This document shows positions 16,802 through 25,307 of a DNA stretch of 64,000 nucleotides, piece after piece. Under the pieces are notes generated by a model, which was not told where the DNA came from, made no database searches, and saw only the letters and a program-made list of their open reading frames with translations. The DNA is from Dinoroseobacter shibae DFL 12 = DSM 16493 (GTDB lineage Bacteria; Pseudomonadota; Alphaproteobacteria; Rhodobacterales; Rhodobacteraceae), in NCBI RefSeq assembly GCF_000018145.1, contig NC_009952.1, positions 930,001 to 994,000 of the forward strand. The letters are read 5' to 3'. How positions within the stretch are numbered: the stretch's first letter is position 1; each line of letters begins with the position of its first letter. A program made the translations under genes and the position numbers.

Positions 16802-17982
16802 CAGTTCGCGGCCTGAGGCGCGTCGGGCGCATCCTCGCGGGTCAGCTCGCGGTAGAGCACCTCGGCCGCAGCCTGCATCCGCACCCAGGCCCCGCCCTTG
16901 GCCACGTCGGTTTCGGCCACCAGCGGATAGCGCTGCGGCTCCATCTCCGGGCCCGTGATCACCAGCTCGGCCAGCTGCTGGCCTGCCGTGATGGGGGCGG
17001 CGATGGGGGTGTCGGCCTCGATCTCGGCGACGAGGCTGCCCGAGGCGACCATGGGCACCAGCGGGCGAATATCTTCGGGGGAGACAAGGCCGACGGTCTC
17101 GGCCTCCCCGACCCAGACGGGCAGGTCGGCGAGGTGGCGTCCCGCCTCGGCCATGTCCTTTTCCACGAACTGGCGGAAGGCCCAGCTGACGATACGTTCG
17201 GATTCCTCGGCCCGCGCCCGGTCGGTCTCCAGCCCGGTGATCACGAAGATGATCCGCCGCGCGCCCTGCTGGGCCGAGCCGACAAGGCCATATCCGGCCT
17301 CTTGCGTGTGCCCGGTCTTCAACCCGTCGGCACCGATGTCCAGCTTCAGCAACGGGTTGCGATTGAACCGGTTTTGCGGCGCACGCCCGTCAAAGCCCCA
17401 TTCGGACATGGCGAAATAGCCGTAATATTCGGGATAGTCCTCGATGATCCGTTGGGTCAGGATCCCGAGATCCCGCATGCTCATTCGGTGCTGAGGATCG
17501 GGCCAGCCCGACGAGTTGGTGAAGGTGGACTGGGTCAACCCGATGGCCGCGCCCTTCTCGGTCATCAGGCGGGAGAACGCCTCTTCGGTGCCCGCGAGCC
17601 CCTCGGCGACGACCACGGTGGCGTCGTTGCCCGACTGCACGATGATGCCCTTGATCAGGTCTTCGGCGGTGGGACGGTCGCGTTCGGTCAGAAACATGGT
17701 CGAGCCGCCCTTGGCCATGGCGCGGGCCGAGACGCGGAAGGTTGTGTCGAGGGTGACGGCCGGGTTCTTCTCCAGCGCCTCGAACAGCATGTAGAGCGTC
17801 ATCAGCTTGGACATGCTGGCGGGCGGCAGGGGCACGTCGGCGTTCTTTTCGAGCAAGACGGTGCCGGTGGTGACGTCGACCACATAGGCCGCCTCGGCGC
17901 GGGTCTCGAACGCCGCCTGGGCGGCAGGGGCAAGGCCGAGTCCGAGGGCGAGGCTCAGGCAGATCAGGCGCAGAAATCCCAT
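16801..17982 (-). CDS. dacA: D-alanyl-D-alanine carboxypeptidase (PBP5/6 type)
   Basis: A 393-residue S11 peptidase that trims the terminal D-Ala from peptidoglycan stem peptides. Signal peptide to about residue 23 ('APAAQAAF'). Active-site motifs are 'SMSKLM' (SxxK, about 56-61), 'SGN' (about 117-119) and 'KTGHT' (about 222-226). The C-terminal part is a beta domain (PBP5_C) and ends near an amphipathic helix 'AAAEVLYRELTRED' that could hold it to the membrane. A good ribosome-binding site lies between it and the upstream SPOR gene. Confidence 0.93.
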   Translation of the reverse strand: MGFLRLICLSLALGLGLAPAAQAAFETRAEAAYVVDVTTGTVLLEKNADVPLPPASMSKLMTLYMLFEALEKNPAVTLDTTFRVSARAMAKGGSTMFLTERDRPTAEDLIKGIIVQSGNDATVVVAEGLAGTEEAFSRLMTEKGAAIGLTQSTFTNSSGWPDPQHRMSMRDLGILTQRIIEDYPEYYGYFAMSEWGFDGRAPQNRFNRNPLLKLDIGADGLKTGHTQEAGYGLVGSAQQGARRIIFVITGLETDRARAEESERIVSWAFRQFVEKDMAEAGRHLADLPVWVGEAETVGLVSPEDIRPLVPMVASGSLVAEIEADTPIAAPITAGQQLAELVITGPEMEPQRYPLVAETDVAKGGAWVRMQAAAEVLYRELTREDAPDAPQAAN

Positions 17983-17993
17983 CGGGTCCTCCG

Positions 17994-18812
17994 TCAGTTG
18001 GTCACGAAATAGGCGTCGGCAAAGCCCAGGGATCGCACGGTGTCGAGGGCGGCGTCGCGGGCGGTTTCGGTCGGTGCGGGGCCGACGATGACCCGGTAGA
18101 ACGTCTTGCCCTGGCTTTCCTGAGTCGTGGTATCGGCGGCCAGACCGGCCGCGCGCATCTGCGCCTCGGTCGCTTCGGCATTGGCCGCCACGTTGAAGAT
18201 GCCGATCTGGATATAGGGCCGCGCCAATGTGGAGCTTGCCGCCAGAGCGGGTGCCGGGGACGGTGGTGCGGCGGCGGTGTCGGTGGTGTCCTCGTCAAGC
18301 TCCGCCTCCGCAATGGCCGCCGCGGCGATGGCTGTGGTGGGATCGACGGTTTCGGCGTCAGGGGCGGGGGCGGGCGCCACGTCGCGTGTCAGGGCCACGA
18401 CGTTGATCTGGGTCGGTTCGCCGGCAAGGATGTTGAGGGCCTCGGCCGCATCGGAAGAGATCTGGAAGCGAGGGCCGGGGTTGTCCCGTTCACGCCGGAA
18501 GAGCGCGCCGATGACACTGCTGCCATTGGCGGTGTTGCGGATGATGACGCGCTCGGGCTCGGGGACATCGGGGAAGGCGACCCAGACCCCGCCGAGGGAT
18601 GGGCGGCCATCCCAGAGACCGGTATCGGTGACGCCGAAAATCTCGGGCGCCTCGACATCAATGGTCTCGCCGCCTTCGGTCGGTATGCCCTGTGCGGTTG
18701 CGGTCTCCCCGGGTCGATCCAAGAAGGCAAAAGGGGTCTGCCCCTCGCACCCGGCCAAGGCGACAAGAATTCCCAGCCCGATCCAAACGCGCGGTTTCAT
18801 GTTCATACCCAT
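17994..18812 (-). CDS. SPOR-domain lipoprotein
   Basis: A protein of up to 272 residues with a lipoprotein signal ending 'LVALAGC' (cysteine at about residue 22 from the first ATG), so it is probably an outer-membrane or periplasmic lipoprotein. The middle holds an Ala/Pro/Asp/Glu-rich linker at about 145-195. Residues from about 200 to the end ('RPYIQIGIFNVAANAEATEA' onward, to 'GFADAYFVTN') form a SPOR domain, which binds denuded glycan strands at division septa. Three in-frame ATGs lie within the first ten codons (18812, 18806 and 18800), and the choice among them is arbitrary. Encoded 11 bases upstream of dacA, consistent with a cell-wall role. Confidence 0.85.
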   Translation of the reverse strand: MGMNMKPRVWIGLGILVALAGCEGQTPFAFLDRPGETATAQGIPTEGGETIDVEAPEIFGVTDTGLWDGRPSLGGVWVAFPDVPEPERVIIRNTANGSSVIGALFRRERDNPGPRFQISSDAAEALNILAGEPTQINVVALTRDVAPAPAPDAETVDPTTAIAAAAIAEAELDEDTTDTAAAPPSPAPALAASSTLARPYIQIGIFNVAANAEATEAQMRAAGLAADTTTQESQGKTFYRVIVGPAPTETARDAALDTVRSLGFADAYFVTN

Positions 18813-19040
18813 GTTCTGCCCATTGTCCCACCCTCGCCTCAACGGTCTTCGCTGCGCCGCCTGCGGGCGGGCTGGAACCTATCCTCGCCACGAAGCATAG
18901 ACGTCCCGCCGCCCGTTGGAAAGTACGGCGGATGCGGTCTGTGCATCACGGTGCCAAGAGGGTGAATGGAGCCGCTCTGCCCACGGGTGGATTCCCGCTT
19001 TACCTGTCTGCCGCGGCGCCATATCTAGGCGACGTGCCGC

Positions 19041-19130
19041 GGAGAGGTGGCAGAGTGGTCGAATGCGGCGGTCTTGAAAACCGTTGAGCGTGAAAGCGTT
19101 CCCAGGGTTCGAATCCCTGTCTCTCCGCCA
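19041..19130 (+). tRNA. tRNA-Ser (anticodon TGA)
   Basis: A 90-base serine tRNA. The acceptor stem GGAGAGG pairs with TCTCTCC (one G-T pair), followed by discriminator G and an encoded CCA. The D-arm, the anticodon loop CTTGAAA with anticodon TGA, a long variable arm (type II tRNA) and the T-arm AGGGTTCGAATCCCT are all present. It marks the left side of the accessory region. Its 3' end is followed by a sequence that recurs about 3.2 kb further on. Confidence 0.97.
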
Positions 19131-19203
19131 CAATAACCATTGCGAACCCGTTCAGGTCGCTCGACAGAGGCGGAATTTCTCCTGTTTTCAAAGGGGTTTG
19201 CCG
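19126..19203 (+). repeat. tRNA-flanking direct repeat, copy A
   Basis: It starts with CCGCCAC at the tRNA CCA end and runs through GCGAACCCGTTCA, GAGGCGG, TTTCTCCT and AAGG.GTTTG. By eye it matches copy B at 22305-22383 at about 80% in the two outer blocks (25 and 27 bases) and less between them. It is direct, not inverted. The rest of 19131-19410 shows no other recognisable feature. Confidence 0.7.
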
Positions 19204-19409
19204 GATGGGTGCGAACCGCTGAGACGGCGGCGCACGCCGATTTCCGTCTCTGAACGGCCTCTCGTCTCTGGTCGGGCGAACCGCGCCGATTTCGGTTCGG
19301 TCGAAAATTTCCTCGCCTTTCCAACAACCTGAATCGAAACCCCGCCAAAACTGCGCGTCCTGTCTCCGTCGCTATCGAGCGAAACAGAGTGCGCCGAGCC
19401 CGGCATGGC

Positions 19410-19618
19410 GAAGATCGATGTCGAGCCCGACGCTGCTCGATGGCGACAATGTGCTCGTCGACATGGCGCGCCGTGCGCCGAACCCGCCGGGAATCTTCGT
19501 GCTGGACGACGGCATGGGACTTGTAGCCAAGCGGCTTGAGCACATCCCGAACAGCGACCCGCCGGCAGTGCGCGTCATCTCGGACAATGGCTTCTACAGC
19601 CCCTACGAGCTGACCTGA
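19410..19618 (+). pseudogene. Fragment of an S24/LexA-type (phage-repressor-like) regulator
   Basis: About 66 residues match the peptidase half of S24-family helix-turn-helix repressors: 'SMSSPTLLDGDNVLVD', 'PPGIFVLDDGMGLVAKRLEH' and 'SDPPAVRVISDN' follow the usual order around the catalytic Ser-Met. The DNA-binding N-terminus is missing and the 3' end, where the catalytic lysine region should be followed by the last strand, is cut off exactly at the left terminal repeat of the IS3 element (19611); the final three codons come from the IS. Such repressors are often phage or plasmid genes, consistent with an integrated element next to the tRNA. Confidence 0.78.
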
Positions 19619-19669
19619 GACCCGACTCTCCTCCGGATTTTCGGAGAGTCCGCAGGTTGATCTCTGAGG

Positions 19670-20509
19670 CTACGCGGCGCGCATTTCCAGCCCCTTCTTT
19701 GCCACGAACTCGACGGGCGGAATGTTCCCCAGTCCTGAGTGAGGGCGATGGTGGTTGTAGTCGTGCTGCCATGCCCGGATCTGCTCGCGGGCATCGGCCA
19801 GAGACGAGAATAGCGACTCGTTGAGAAGCTCGTCCCGGAAGCGTCCGTTGAAGCTTTCGACGAAGCCATTCTGCATGGGCTTTCCTGGCGCGATGTAGTG
19901 CCATTCGATGCCCGTGCGCTGGCACCAGCTCAGGACAGCCACCGAGGTCAGTTCCGTTCCATTGTCCGAAACCACCATTGCAGGCTGGCCGCGGCGCAAC
20001 ATCAACGCATCGAGCTCGCGCACGACGCGCAGGCCAGAGAGCGACGTGTCCGCCACCAAGGCCAGGCACTCCCGGCTGTAGTCGTCGACCACGGCCAGAA
20101 CGCGGAACCGTCTGCCATCCGTCAGCGCATCGCTGACGAAGTCCAGGCTCCAGTGCTGGTTGGGGGCATCTGGCACCAGCATCGGCCAGCGTGTCCCCAG
20201 AGCCCGCTTTCGGCCGCCCCGGCGGCGCACTTGGAGCTTCTCCTCGCGATAGAGCCGCCTGAGCTTCTTCAGGTTCATCATGATCCCCTGCCGTTCCAGC
20301 ATCACGTGGATGCGGCGATAGCCAAACCGCCGCCTCTCGGCCGCGACAGCCTTCATGGCGGCCCTCGCTTCGGCATCGTCAGGCCGCACGCTGCGATAGC
20401 GCACGCTCGACCGATCCACGGCCAGTGCCTTGCACGCCCGTCGCTGGCTCACTCCGTGGACTTCCACAACGTGTGCCACCGCTTCCCGCCTGACGCCGGG
20501 CGCTACCAC
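19670..20509 (-). CDS. IS3-family transposase orfB (DDE integrase)
   Basis: A 279-residue rve-domain transposase with the catalytic triad at D123 ('WSLDFVSD'), D182 ('VVSDNGTEL') and E218 ('[14 protein letters not shown]'), a D-D-35-E spacing. The N-terminal HTH_21 region ('[14 protein letters not shown]') is intact. It overlaps the end of orfA by 7 bases in a different frame, beginning at a GTG. In this family orfB is normally made by programmed -1 frameshifting from orfA, so loss of orfA (see next entry) would impair fusion production. Confidence 0.95.
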   Translation of the reverse strand: MVAPGVRREAVAHVVEVHGVSQRRACKALAVDRSSVRYRSVRPDDAEARAAMKAVAAERRRFGYRRIHVMLERQGIMMNLKKLRRLYREEKLQVRRRGGRKRALGTRWPMLVPDAPNQHWSLDFVSDALTDGRRFRVLAVVDDYSRECLALVADTSLSGLRVVRELDALMLRRGQPAMVVSDNGTELTSVAVLSWCQRTGIEWHYIAPGKPMQNGFVESFNGRFRDELLNESLFSSLADAREQIRAWQHDYNHHRPHSGLGNIPPVEFVAKKGLEMRAA

Positions 20510-20769
20510 TTTCGCGAAGTGACATCCTTCAGTATCGCATTGTCGAGCATCGCTTCGGCCAGCAGCTTCTTCAGCTTGGCGTTCTCGTCCTCGAGCGCCC
20601 TCAGTCGGCGCGCGTCCGATACCTCGAGGCCGCCGAACCGCGCCTTGTATTTGTAAAACGTTGCCGTGCTGACCCCGTGCTTGCGGCAGACATCGGCCGT
20701 CGTCATTCCGGCCTCCTGCTCCTTCAGCATCCCGATGATCTGCTCTTACGTGAACCTTGATCGCTTCAT
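20503..20769 (-). pseudogene. IS3-family transposase orfA with an in-frame stop at codon 8
   Basis: The original ATG is at 20769 ('MKRSRFT'). The next codon (20746-20748) is TAA where related elements have GAA for 'EEQIIG'. Translation could resume only at the ATG of 'MLKEQEAG' (20730), losing the start of the helix-turn-helix domain. The remainder ('[23 protein letters not shown]', seen in parts, then the leucine-rich '[17 protein letters not shown]') is intact. This copy is therefore probably inactive unless complemented. Confidence 0.88.
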
Positions 20770-20828
20770 TGTCCGTCTCCTGGTTGGGCGGACTCTACCT
20801 CAAACTGGAGGAAGAAGCGGCTCTCAGG

Positions 20829-21632
20829 TCAGAACCGAGCGACCGCCCGCATGTCCTCCGAGAGCCTTGCGATGTCACGTTCGAAGACATCGACGATGAG
20901 CCAGACTTGAGACAGACCCGCGACTGAAAATGCGAGTGCCCCAGGTTGCAGATACATCCCATCGGCCGCGTTCAGAGCGATCACAACACCATTCTGAGGC
21001 GCTACAATTTCAACATTGCGGACAAGTTCGCCTCCGGCTTCAATTTCGGCGATCTGACGCGCTGACATGCCATGGCTCATCAGCTTGTTGCGAGCCGCGT
21101 CCAGAATGCGGGGGTCGCCAGCTTCCACAGCGCGCACCAAATCGCCGGTTGCTGCAGCAATCAGTGGTGAGAACAATTCGAACAGGACTTGGTCCCCGCG
21201 CACGATGTCACCCACCGCGCGCACCTTGAGGTCCTCGATCCAGCCTTCGACGCGGGTGTGCACGTGGCTGGTGAGGTGTTCGTCATAGCCGACAAAACCA
21301 ACGGTCTCGATCCGCGGCGCGACCTCCGTCATGCGTGAGAGCGCAGTCCGCACGCCAATTGCGTTTATTTCAGCCGCGTCCAATGTGACTTCCGAAGGAT
21401 CGCCTGACGGCTCTTCGCCCTCATAAACGGGAACCAGATCCATCCCCATGGGCGATTTTCCCGGACCAGGTTGCCGGAAGTTGGGGTCCATGGGTGCCAC
21501 CCAATACAGGATCTCAGGTCCGTCGGGTCCGACGATGTTTGCTGGATTGAGGTAGAACCTCTCAAGTGCAATTCCGCCCGCGGTGCCGCCCGCCAAGGCT
21601 AGGATCGCGAGAGCCGTATAGCGTCCACGCAT
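20829..21632 (-). pseudogene. Heavy-metal efflux adaptor (CusB-like), truncated at its C-terminus
   Basis: About 267 codons of a normally 400-500 residue periplasmic adaptor for Cus/Czc-type RND pumps. It has an N-terminal anchor/signal helix (to about 25), a heavy-metal-binding module ('YWVAPMDPNFRQPGPGKSPMGMDLVPVY', seen in parts; methionine and proline rich), and then barrel-sandwich and alpha-hairpin segments up to 'VWLIVDVFERDIARL'. The frame then enters the IS3 right end and stops after two codons. A strong ribosome-binding site (AGGAG) precedes the ATG at 21632. The pump gene that should follow is absent. Confidence 0.87.
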
Positions 21633-21722
21633 TGAAATCTCCTGACAGCCGATCCGCGAGGGACCGGCCCGAAATTCAAGATCGACCCGAGCCATTCGAG
21701 GGCTCGGGCCGGCAAGAAACTG

Positions 21723-22118
21723 TCAGGAAAATCGAGGAGGTCGTTCGGGTAGTGGAGTTTGTATCGAAGGTCCGACCACTTGGACGATTGACTGAGCGCA
21801 GGCGCTTATGCCGTGATCCGTGGATGCCAAAACCTCTGAGTGTTGCAACTCGGAAAGACAGCACGCCGAAACGTGGCAGTTAGACGCCACACTCGTATCT
21901 GGCTCACAGCATTCTGCTTCAGAGTCAGCTGGTGACATATGGTGCAATGAGTGCGCCATCGATCCATGATCGGATGCGGCAAAGGCGACACTTCCATTGG
22001 TTTCGTGGTTTGAATGCTCCACCGCGCCAGCCGCAGCGATGCCGGAGATCATGAGCGCTATGCACATGATCAGCGTCGTCAGCCGCTTTGCTGAGAAGCT
22101 ATACGCAAACCTTTTCAT
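21723..22118 (-). CDS. Secreted Cys/His-rich small protein beside the metal-efflux remnant
   Basis: 131 residues with an N-terminal signal helix ('LTTLIMCIALMISGIAAAGA', to about 32). The mature part has clustered His/Met ('DHGSMAHSLHHM') and paired cysteines ('ECCEPD', 'CHVSACC'), suggesting periplasmic metal binding. Similar short proteins occur upstream of copper/silver efflux genes (DUF2946-like), but I cannot assign a named family. It lies about 90 bases upstream of the cusB-like gene on the same strand and was probably co-transcribed. Confidence 0.6.
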   Translation of the reverse strand: MKRFAYSFSAKRLTTLIMCIALMISGIAAAGAVEHSNHETNGSVAFAASDHGSMAHSLHHMSPADSEAECCEPDTSVASNCHVSACCLSELQHSEVLASTDHGISACAQSIVQVVGPSIQTPLPERPPRFS

Positions 22119-22572
22119 ACTTGGGAAATAGATTCTGCAACGAGCCGAGACAACTAGATTTTGCGTAATCGCACACTAACGACGCTGTTGATGCTCGTCG
22201 AAGCGCGTTTGTCACTGGCAACTGGTGCCCAAAAGACACTTGGTCTTTTTTTTGCGAAAGGTAATGTGTCGGGTAGAGAAGGTGCGGCACGGGTCGCGTC
22301 CCCACCGCCACTATCACCCTTTCGAACCCGTTCATACGCCCGCACGAGGCGGCTTTTCTCCTATTTTCGAAGGCGTTTGACCACACGGTCGCGGAGGTCG
22401 CGTTCGGCTTTCACGAAACGGCGGAACTTCTCCAGTCGAGAGTTCCAGCAACGGGCAGCCGAGCAACCGACCTTGCTAACGGAAGTGGCGGCGGCCGCCG
22501 AGATTCTGGCGGACGACGCAGTGATTAAGAGGGCAGGCGCGGGCTACCTACCTTCCATGACCCGCAGCAGGT
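22119..22572. other. Gene-free interval containing the second tRNA-flank copy
   Basis: No convincing gene. 22305-22383 holds copy B of the tRNA-flanking repeat. The 25 bases before it (GGGTCGCGTCCCCACCGCCAC) look like a decayed T-arm and acceptor end. 22384-22572 has an open plus-strand frame without recognisable similarity, probably a by-product of base composition. Confidence 0.5.
22305..22383 (+). repeat. tRNA-flanking direct repeat, copy B
   Basis: Second copy of the sequence that follows tRNA-Ser at 19126-19203. Matching blocks in the same order and orientation are CCGCCAC, TCGAACCCGTTCA, GAGGCGG, TTTCTCCT, TTTTC and GTTTG. By eye the outer blocks match at about 80%. Copies A and B bracket the S24 fragment, the IS3 element and the metal-resistance remnant. 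Confidence 0.68.
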
Positions 22573-23553
22573 TCACCCGCGCAGGAGTGGACTAACGAAG
22601 CCATCGGGCTTCACGGCGAGGACCGGACATTCGAGGCTGTTGATGATGTTCTCCGCCGTGTTGCCGATGAACACGCCGCTCAGCCCGGTCCGCGCCACGG
22701 TGCCCATCACGACGAGTTCGGCGGCAAGCTGTCGGCTTTGGTCATGTATCACCGTCTCCGGCGCCCCCCGCGCCAGGCGCGGAAGCAGTCGGGGCCCTTG
22801 GCCTATTTCTGTTCGGACCTGCGCAAGGAACTTGTTCATCGCATCGTGCCGGGCGTCGAGGATTTCGTTGACGTACCGATCGGCGGAGATGCGTGCATCG
22901 CTCTCACCGGAAAACGCCCAGATCATGCCCTGGCCGATGGCTTCCCAGGCGTGGAGAACAATGACCTCGGCGTCCGGTGCATCCGCGACCATGCAGGCCG
23001 CAGCGACCACGCGCCGGTTCAAAGCCGCCAGCGTCTCCGGCTCAGCTGCGTCCCAGACATCCAGATCGACCGCAGCCAGAACGCGCCTGGGGCTCTTGGA
23101 TGCCGTCGGTGTCTGCAGCCACACAGGGCATGGGCACTTGCGCAGCAGATGCTGGTCGGTGCTGGCGAAGAGGAAACGGTCGATCCCGGAGAGCGGTTCG
23201 GCCTTCTTGACGACGAAATCGCATTCCGATCTGGCGACGTGCCGGATGATCTCCAGGTAGGCTTTGCCAACCGCCACGGAGAGGTCGAGTGGGGTGTCAT
23301 GCATAGTCGCATCCAGCCTTGCACGAACCTCCTCGCGGGTCCGCTCGACGGCTTCTTCGATCAACCTGCCGGGATCCTCACCAGATAAGCGGGAGAGGAT
23401 GGAGAGATCATGCGGGGGTTCCACGCAGGCAATAACCTCAAGCGAAGCGCCCAGCGTATCGGCCAGCGTCAGCGCGCTCTGGAGGGCGATCTGCACCTCG
23501 CTCGCGTCCGCGACCGCCAGGATCTTCCGCGGTTTGCCCGGTCCCGTCGTCAT
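22573..23553 (-). CDS. Universal stress protein with two UspA domains
   Basis: A 326-residue cytoplasmic tandem UspA protein. Domain 1 spans about 8-150 ('KILAVADASEVQIALQSALTLA', seen in parts) and ends with a degenerate nucleotide loop. Domain 2, about 155-315, ends with the ATP-binding motif 'GTVARTGLSGVFIGNTAENI' (G-x2-G-x9-GN). Tandem UspA proteins are induced by oxygen limitation or energy stress in many proteobacteria. The ATG overlaps the antiporter stop (ATGA), so it is the last gene of the stress operon. Confidence 0.9.
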   Translation of the reverse strand: MTTGPGKPRKILAVADASEVQIALQSALTLADTLGASLEVIACVEPPHDLSILSRLSGEDPGRLIEEAVERTREEVRARLDATMHDTPLDLSVAVGKAYLEIIRHVARSECDFVVKKAEPLSGIDRFLFASTDQHLLRKCPCPVWLQTPTASKSPRRVLAAVDLDVWDAAEPETLAALNRRVVAAACMVADAPDAEVIVLHAWEAIGQGMIWAFSGESDARISADRYVNEILDARHDAMNKFLAQVRTEIGQGPRLLPRLARGAPETVIHDQSRQLAAELVVMGTVARTGLSGVFIGNTAENIINSLECPVLAVKPDGFVSPLLRG

Positions 23554-25277
23554 GTTGGCAATTCCTTCTGGCCTTCGGCGTCCGCCACGACGCACTCGGG
23601 CGCTCGCGCATCGTCCGTGATCATCTTGGCCGCCGCATAGGCGGCGTCGCGATAGGGCATCAGGACGAGGTCCGCCCGTTCCGCCTGAAGCATCATCGCG
23701 GTGGTATCCCGATGCGCGGCCACCGCGATCTTGCCATCGAAGCCGAGATCGCGCACGGCCCTGAGGAGCGCATGGCGTGGATCGTCATGGGTCAGGCCGG
23801 TGTCGTGTTCTGGCACAGCCATGACCAGCCATTCCGCACGGGCAAGCGGCAGGTGGCCGAGAAACTCCGGATCCGTCGCATCGCCGAACAGAACGTCGAA
23901 GCCCTGGGCGCGGGCGTGGCGTACGGCTTCGGGGCTGAAGTCGACACCAAGGATGCTGCGGCCGCTGTCGCGCAGCGCTGATGCGATGCCCAGCCCATAA
24001 CGGCCAAGGCCGAACAGAATCACGTCATGGGCGCGGGCGGTGCCGGGACCGACTCCGTCCTCCGCTTTCGGGTGGCGGCGCTCGAAGACGCCGAGCACCG
24101 GCTCGAAGAGCCCGTAGAGCTGGTGGGAATACGTGATCATGTAGGTCGATGCGGCGATGGTCACGAGCCCGACCAGCGTGACCAGACCCAAGGCATCTTC
24201 TGCAACATGCCCGATGGCCACCCCCATCGCCATGAAAATCAGGGAAAACTCGCTGATCTGTGCGACGGTCAGCCCGGCAAGAAACCCAGTTCGCTTGCGG
24301 TAGCCCATGGCGCCCATGATCGCGAGCACGATCAGCGGGTTGCCGATCAGCACGAAGAGCGACAGCACGATGGCCGGACCAATGCTCGCCCCCAGAACCG
24401 ACAGATCCAGCGAGGCCCCGAGCGCAATGAAGAAGAACAAGAGCAGAAAGTCACGGAGCGAGGCGAGCCTCGCGGCGATCGCCTCGCGGAACGGAGTCGA
24501 GGCAAGCGAGACACCAGCCAAAAGGCCGCCAAGCTCCTTGCCGAACCCAAGATAATGGCCGACTGCGGCCAGCAGCGCGGCCCAGCCGATCGCGAAAGAG
24601 ACCAGAAGCTCCGGGGCGCGCGACAGCCGTTCGACCAGCGGGGTGGCCACGTAGCGGATGAAGATGACCACGAACGCCAGCATCCCGATACCGTAGCCCA
24701 GAACGCGCAAGACCTCGGCCAGCGCGTTCTCTCCTTCCGCGGCGGCGCCCCCCACGCCGATGGCCGACAGAGCGATCATGGCCACCACGACGACGATGTC
24801 CTGCACGATCAGGAAGCCGAGCGCGATCCGCCCATGCAGCGCGTCGATCTCGCGCTTGTCGGACAGCAGCTTCACGATGATGATCGTGGACGAGAAGGTC
24901 AGCGCAATCGCAACATAGATCGCGGTCAGCGCGTCGAGCCCGAGTGCCAGTGCGATCAGGAAGCCGAAGACCGTGGTGAAGATCACCTGTCCGAGCCCGG
25001 TGACGAGCGCCACCGGCCCAAGCGTGCGCACCAGATTGAAATCGAGCTTGAGGCCCACGAGGAAGAGCAGAAGGGCAATCCCGAGTTCGGCCAGAAGGTC
25101 GATCTGCTCATCTGACTGCGCGACGTCCAGCAATGAGGGGCCGGCGAGGATCCCCACGGCGATGAAGCTCACGATCAGCGGTTGGCGCATCAGGAGGCCG
25201 AGAAAACCGACCCCGGCCGCCAGGACGAGCAGGGCGGCGATTTCATAGAAGATATAGCCTTCAATGGCTGTGATCAT
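23550..25277 (-). CDS. CPA2-family cation:proton antiporter with TrkA-N domain (KefB-like)
   Basis: A 575-residue protein. About 380 residues of Na+/H+-exchanger fold (helices from 'FYEIAALLVLAAGVGFL' on, with the conserved 'GLKLDF' and 'LTFSSTIIIVKLLSDK' segments) are followed by a cytoplasmic Rossmann domain at about 410-560 ('VILFGLGRYGLGIASALRDSG', seen in parts, then 'GDATDPEFL'). It is the KefB/KefC arrangement, which exports K+ or exchanges Na+ for H+ under nucleotide or glutathione control. The neighbours suggest a role in stress or acid protection. Confidence 0.9.
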   Translation of the reverse strand: MITAIEGYIFYEIAALLVLAAGVGFLGLLMRQPLIVSFIAVGILAGPSLLDVAQSDEQIDLLAELGIALLLFLVGLKLDFNLVRTLGPVALVTGLGQVIFTTVFGFLIALALGLDALTAIYVAIALTFSSTIIIVKLLSDKREIDALHGRIALGFLIVQDIVVVVAMIALSAIGVGGAAAEGENALAEVLRVLGYGIGMLAFVVIFIRYVATPLVERLSRAPELLVSFAIGWAALLAAVGHYLGFGKELGGLLAGVSLASTPFREAIAARLASLRDFLLLFFFIALGASLDLSVLGASIGPAIVLSLFVLIGNPLIVLAIMGAMGYRKRTGFLAGLTVAQISEFSLIFMAMGVAIGHVAEDALGLVTLVGLVTIAASTYMITYSHQLYGLFEPVLGVFERRHPKAEDGVGPGTARAHDVILFGLGRYGLGIASALRDSGRSILGVDFSPEAVRHARAQGFDVLFGDATDPEFLGHLPLARAEWLVMAVPEHDTGLTHDDPRHALLRAVRDLGFDGKIAVAAHRDTTAMMLQAERADLVLMPYRDAAYAAAKMITDDARAPECVVADAEGQKELPT

Positions 25278-25307
25278 GTCGCTCGCTTTCGTTCGGAGTC
25301 ATATGCC

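Larger units (their letters stand above)
19611..20831 (-). mobile_element. IS3-family insertion sequence, 1221 bp
   Basis: The ends are inverted: TGACCTGAGA at 19611-19620 and TCTCAGGTCA at 20822-20831, and the similarity continues inward imperfectly for about 35 bases (…GAGAGTCCGC / …TAGAGTCCGCC). It contains overlapping orfA and orfB on the minus strand. I see no target-site duplication: the flanks are ACGAGC on the left and GAACCG on the right. A related IS end occurs at 29758. Confidence 0.93.

Noticed and set aside
19025-19543. Protein-like frame ending in a 'GETGIRTLGTLSRSTVFKTA' type sequence
   Set aside because: It is the reverse translation of the tRNA-Ser gene, a well-known source of false hypothetical proteins.
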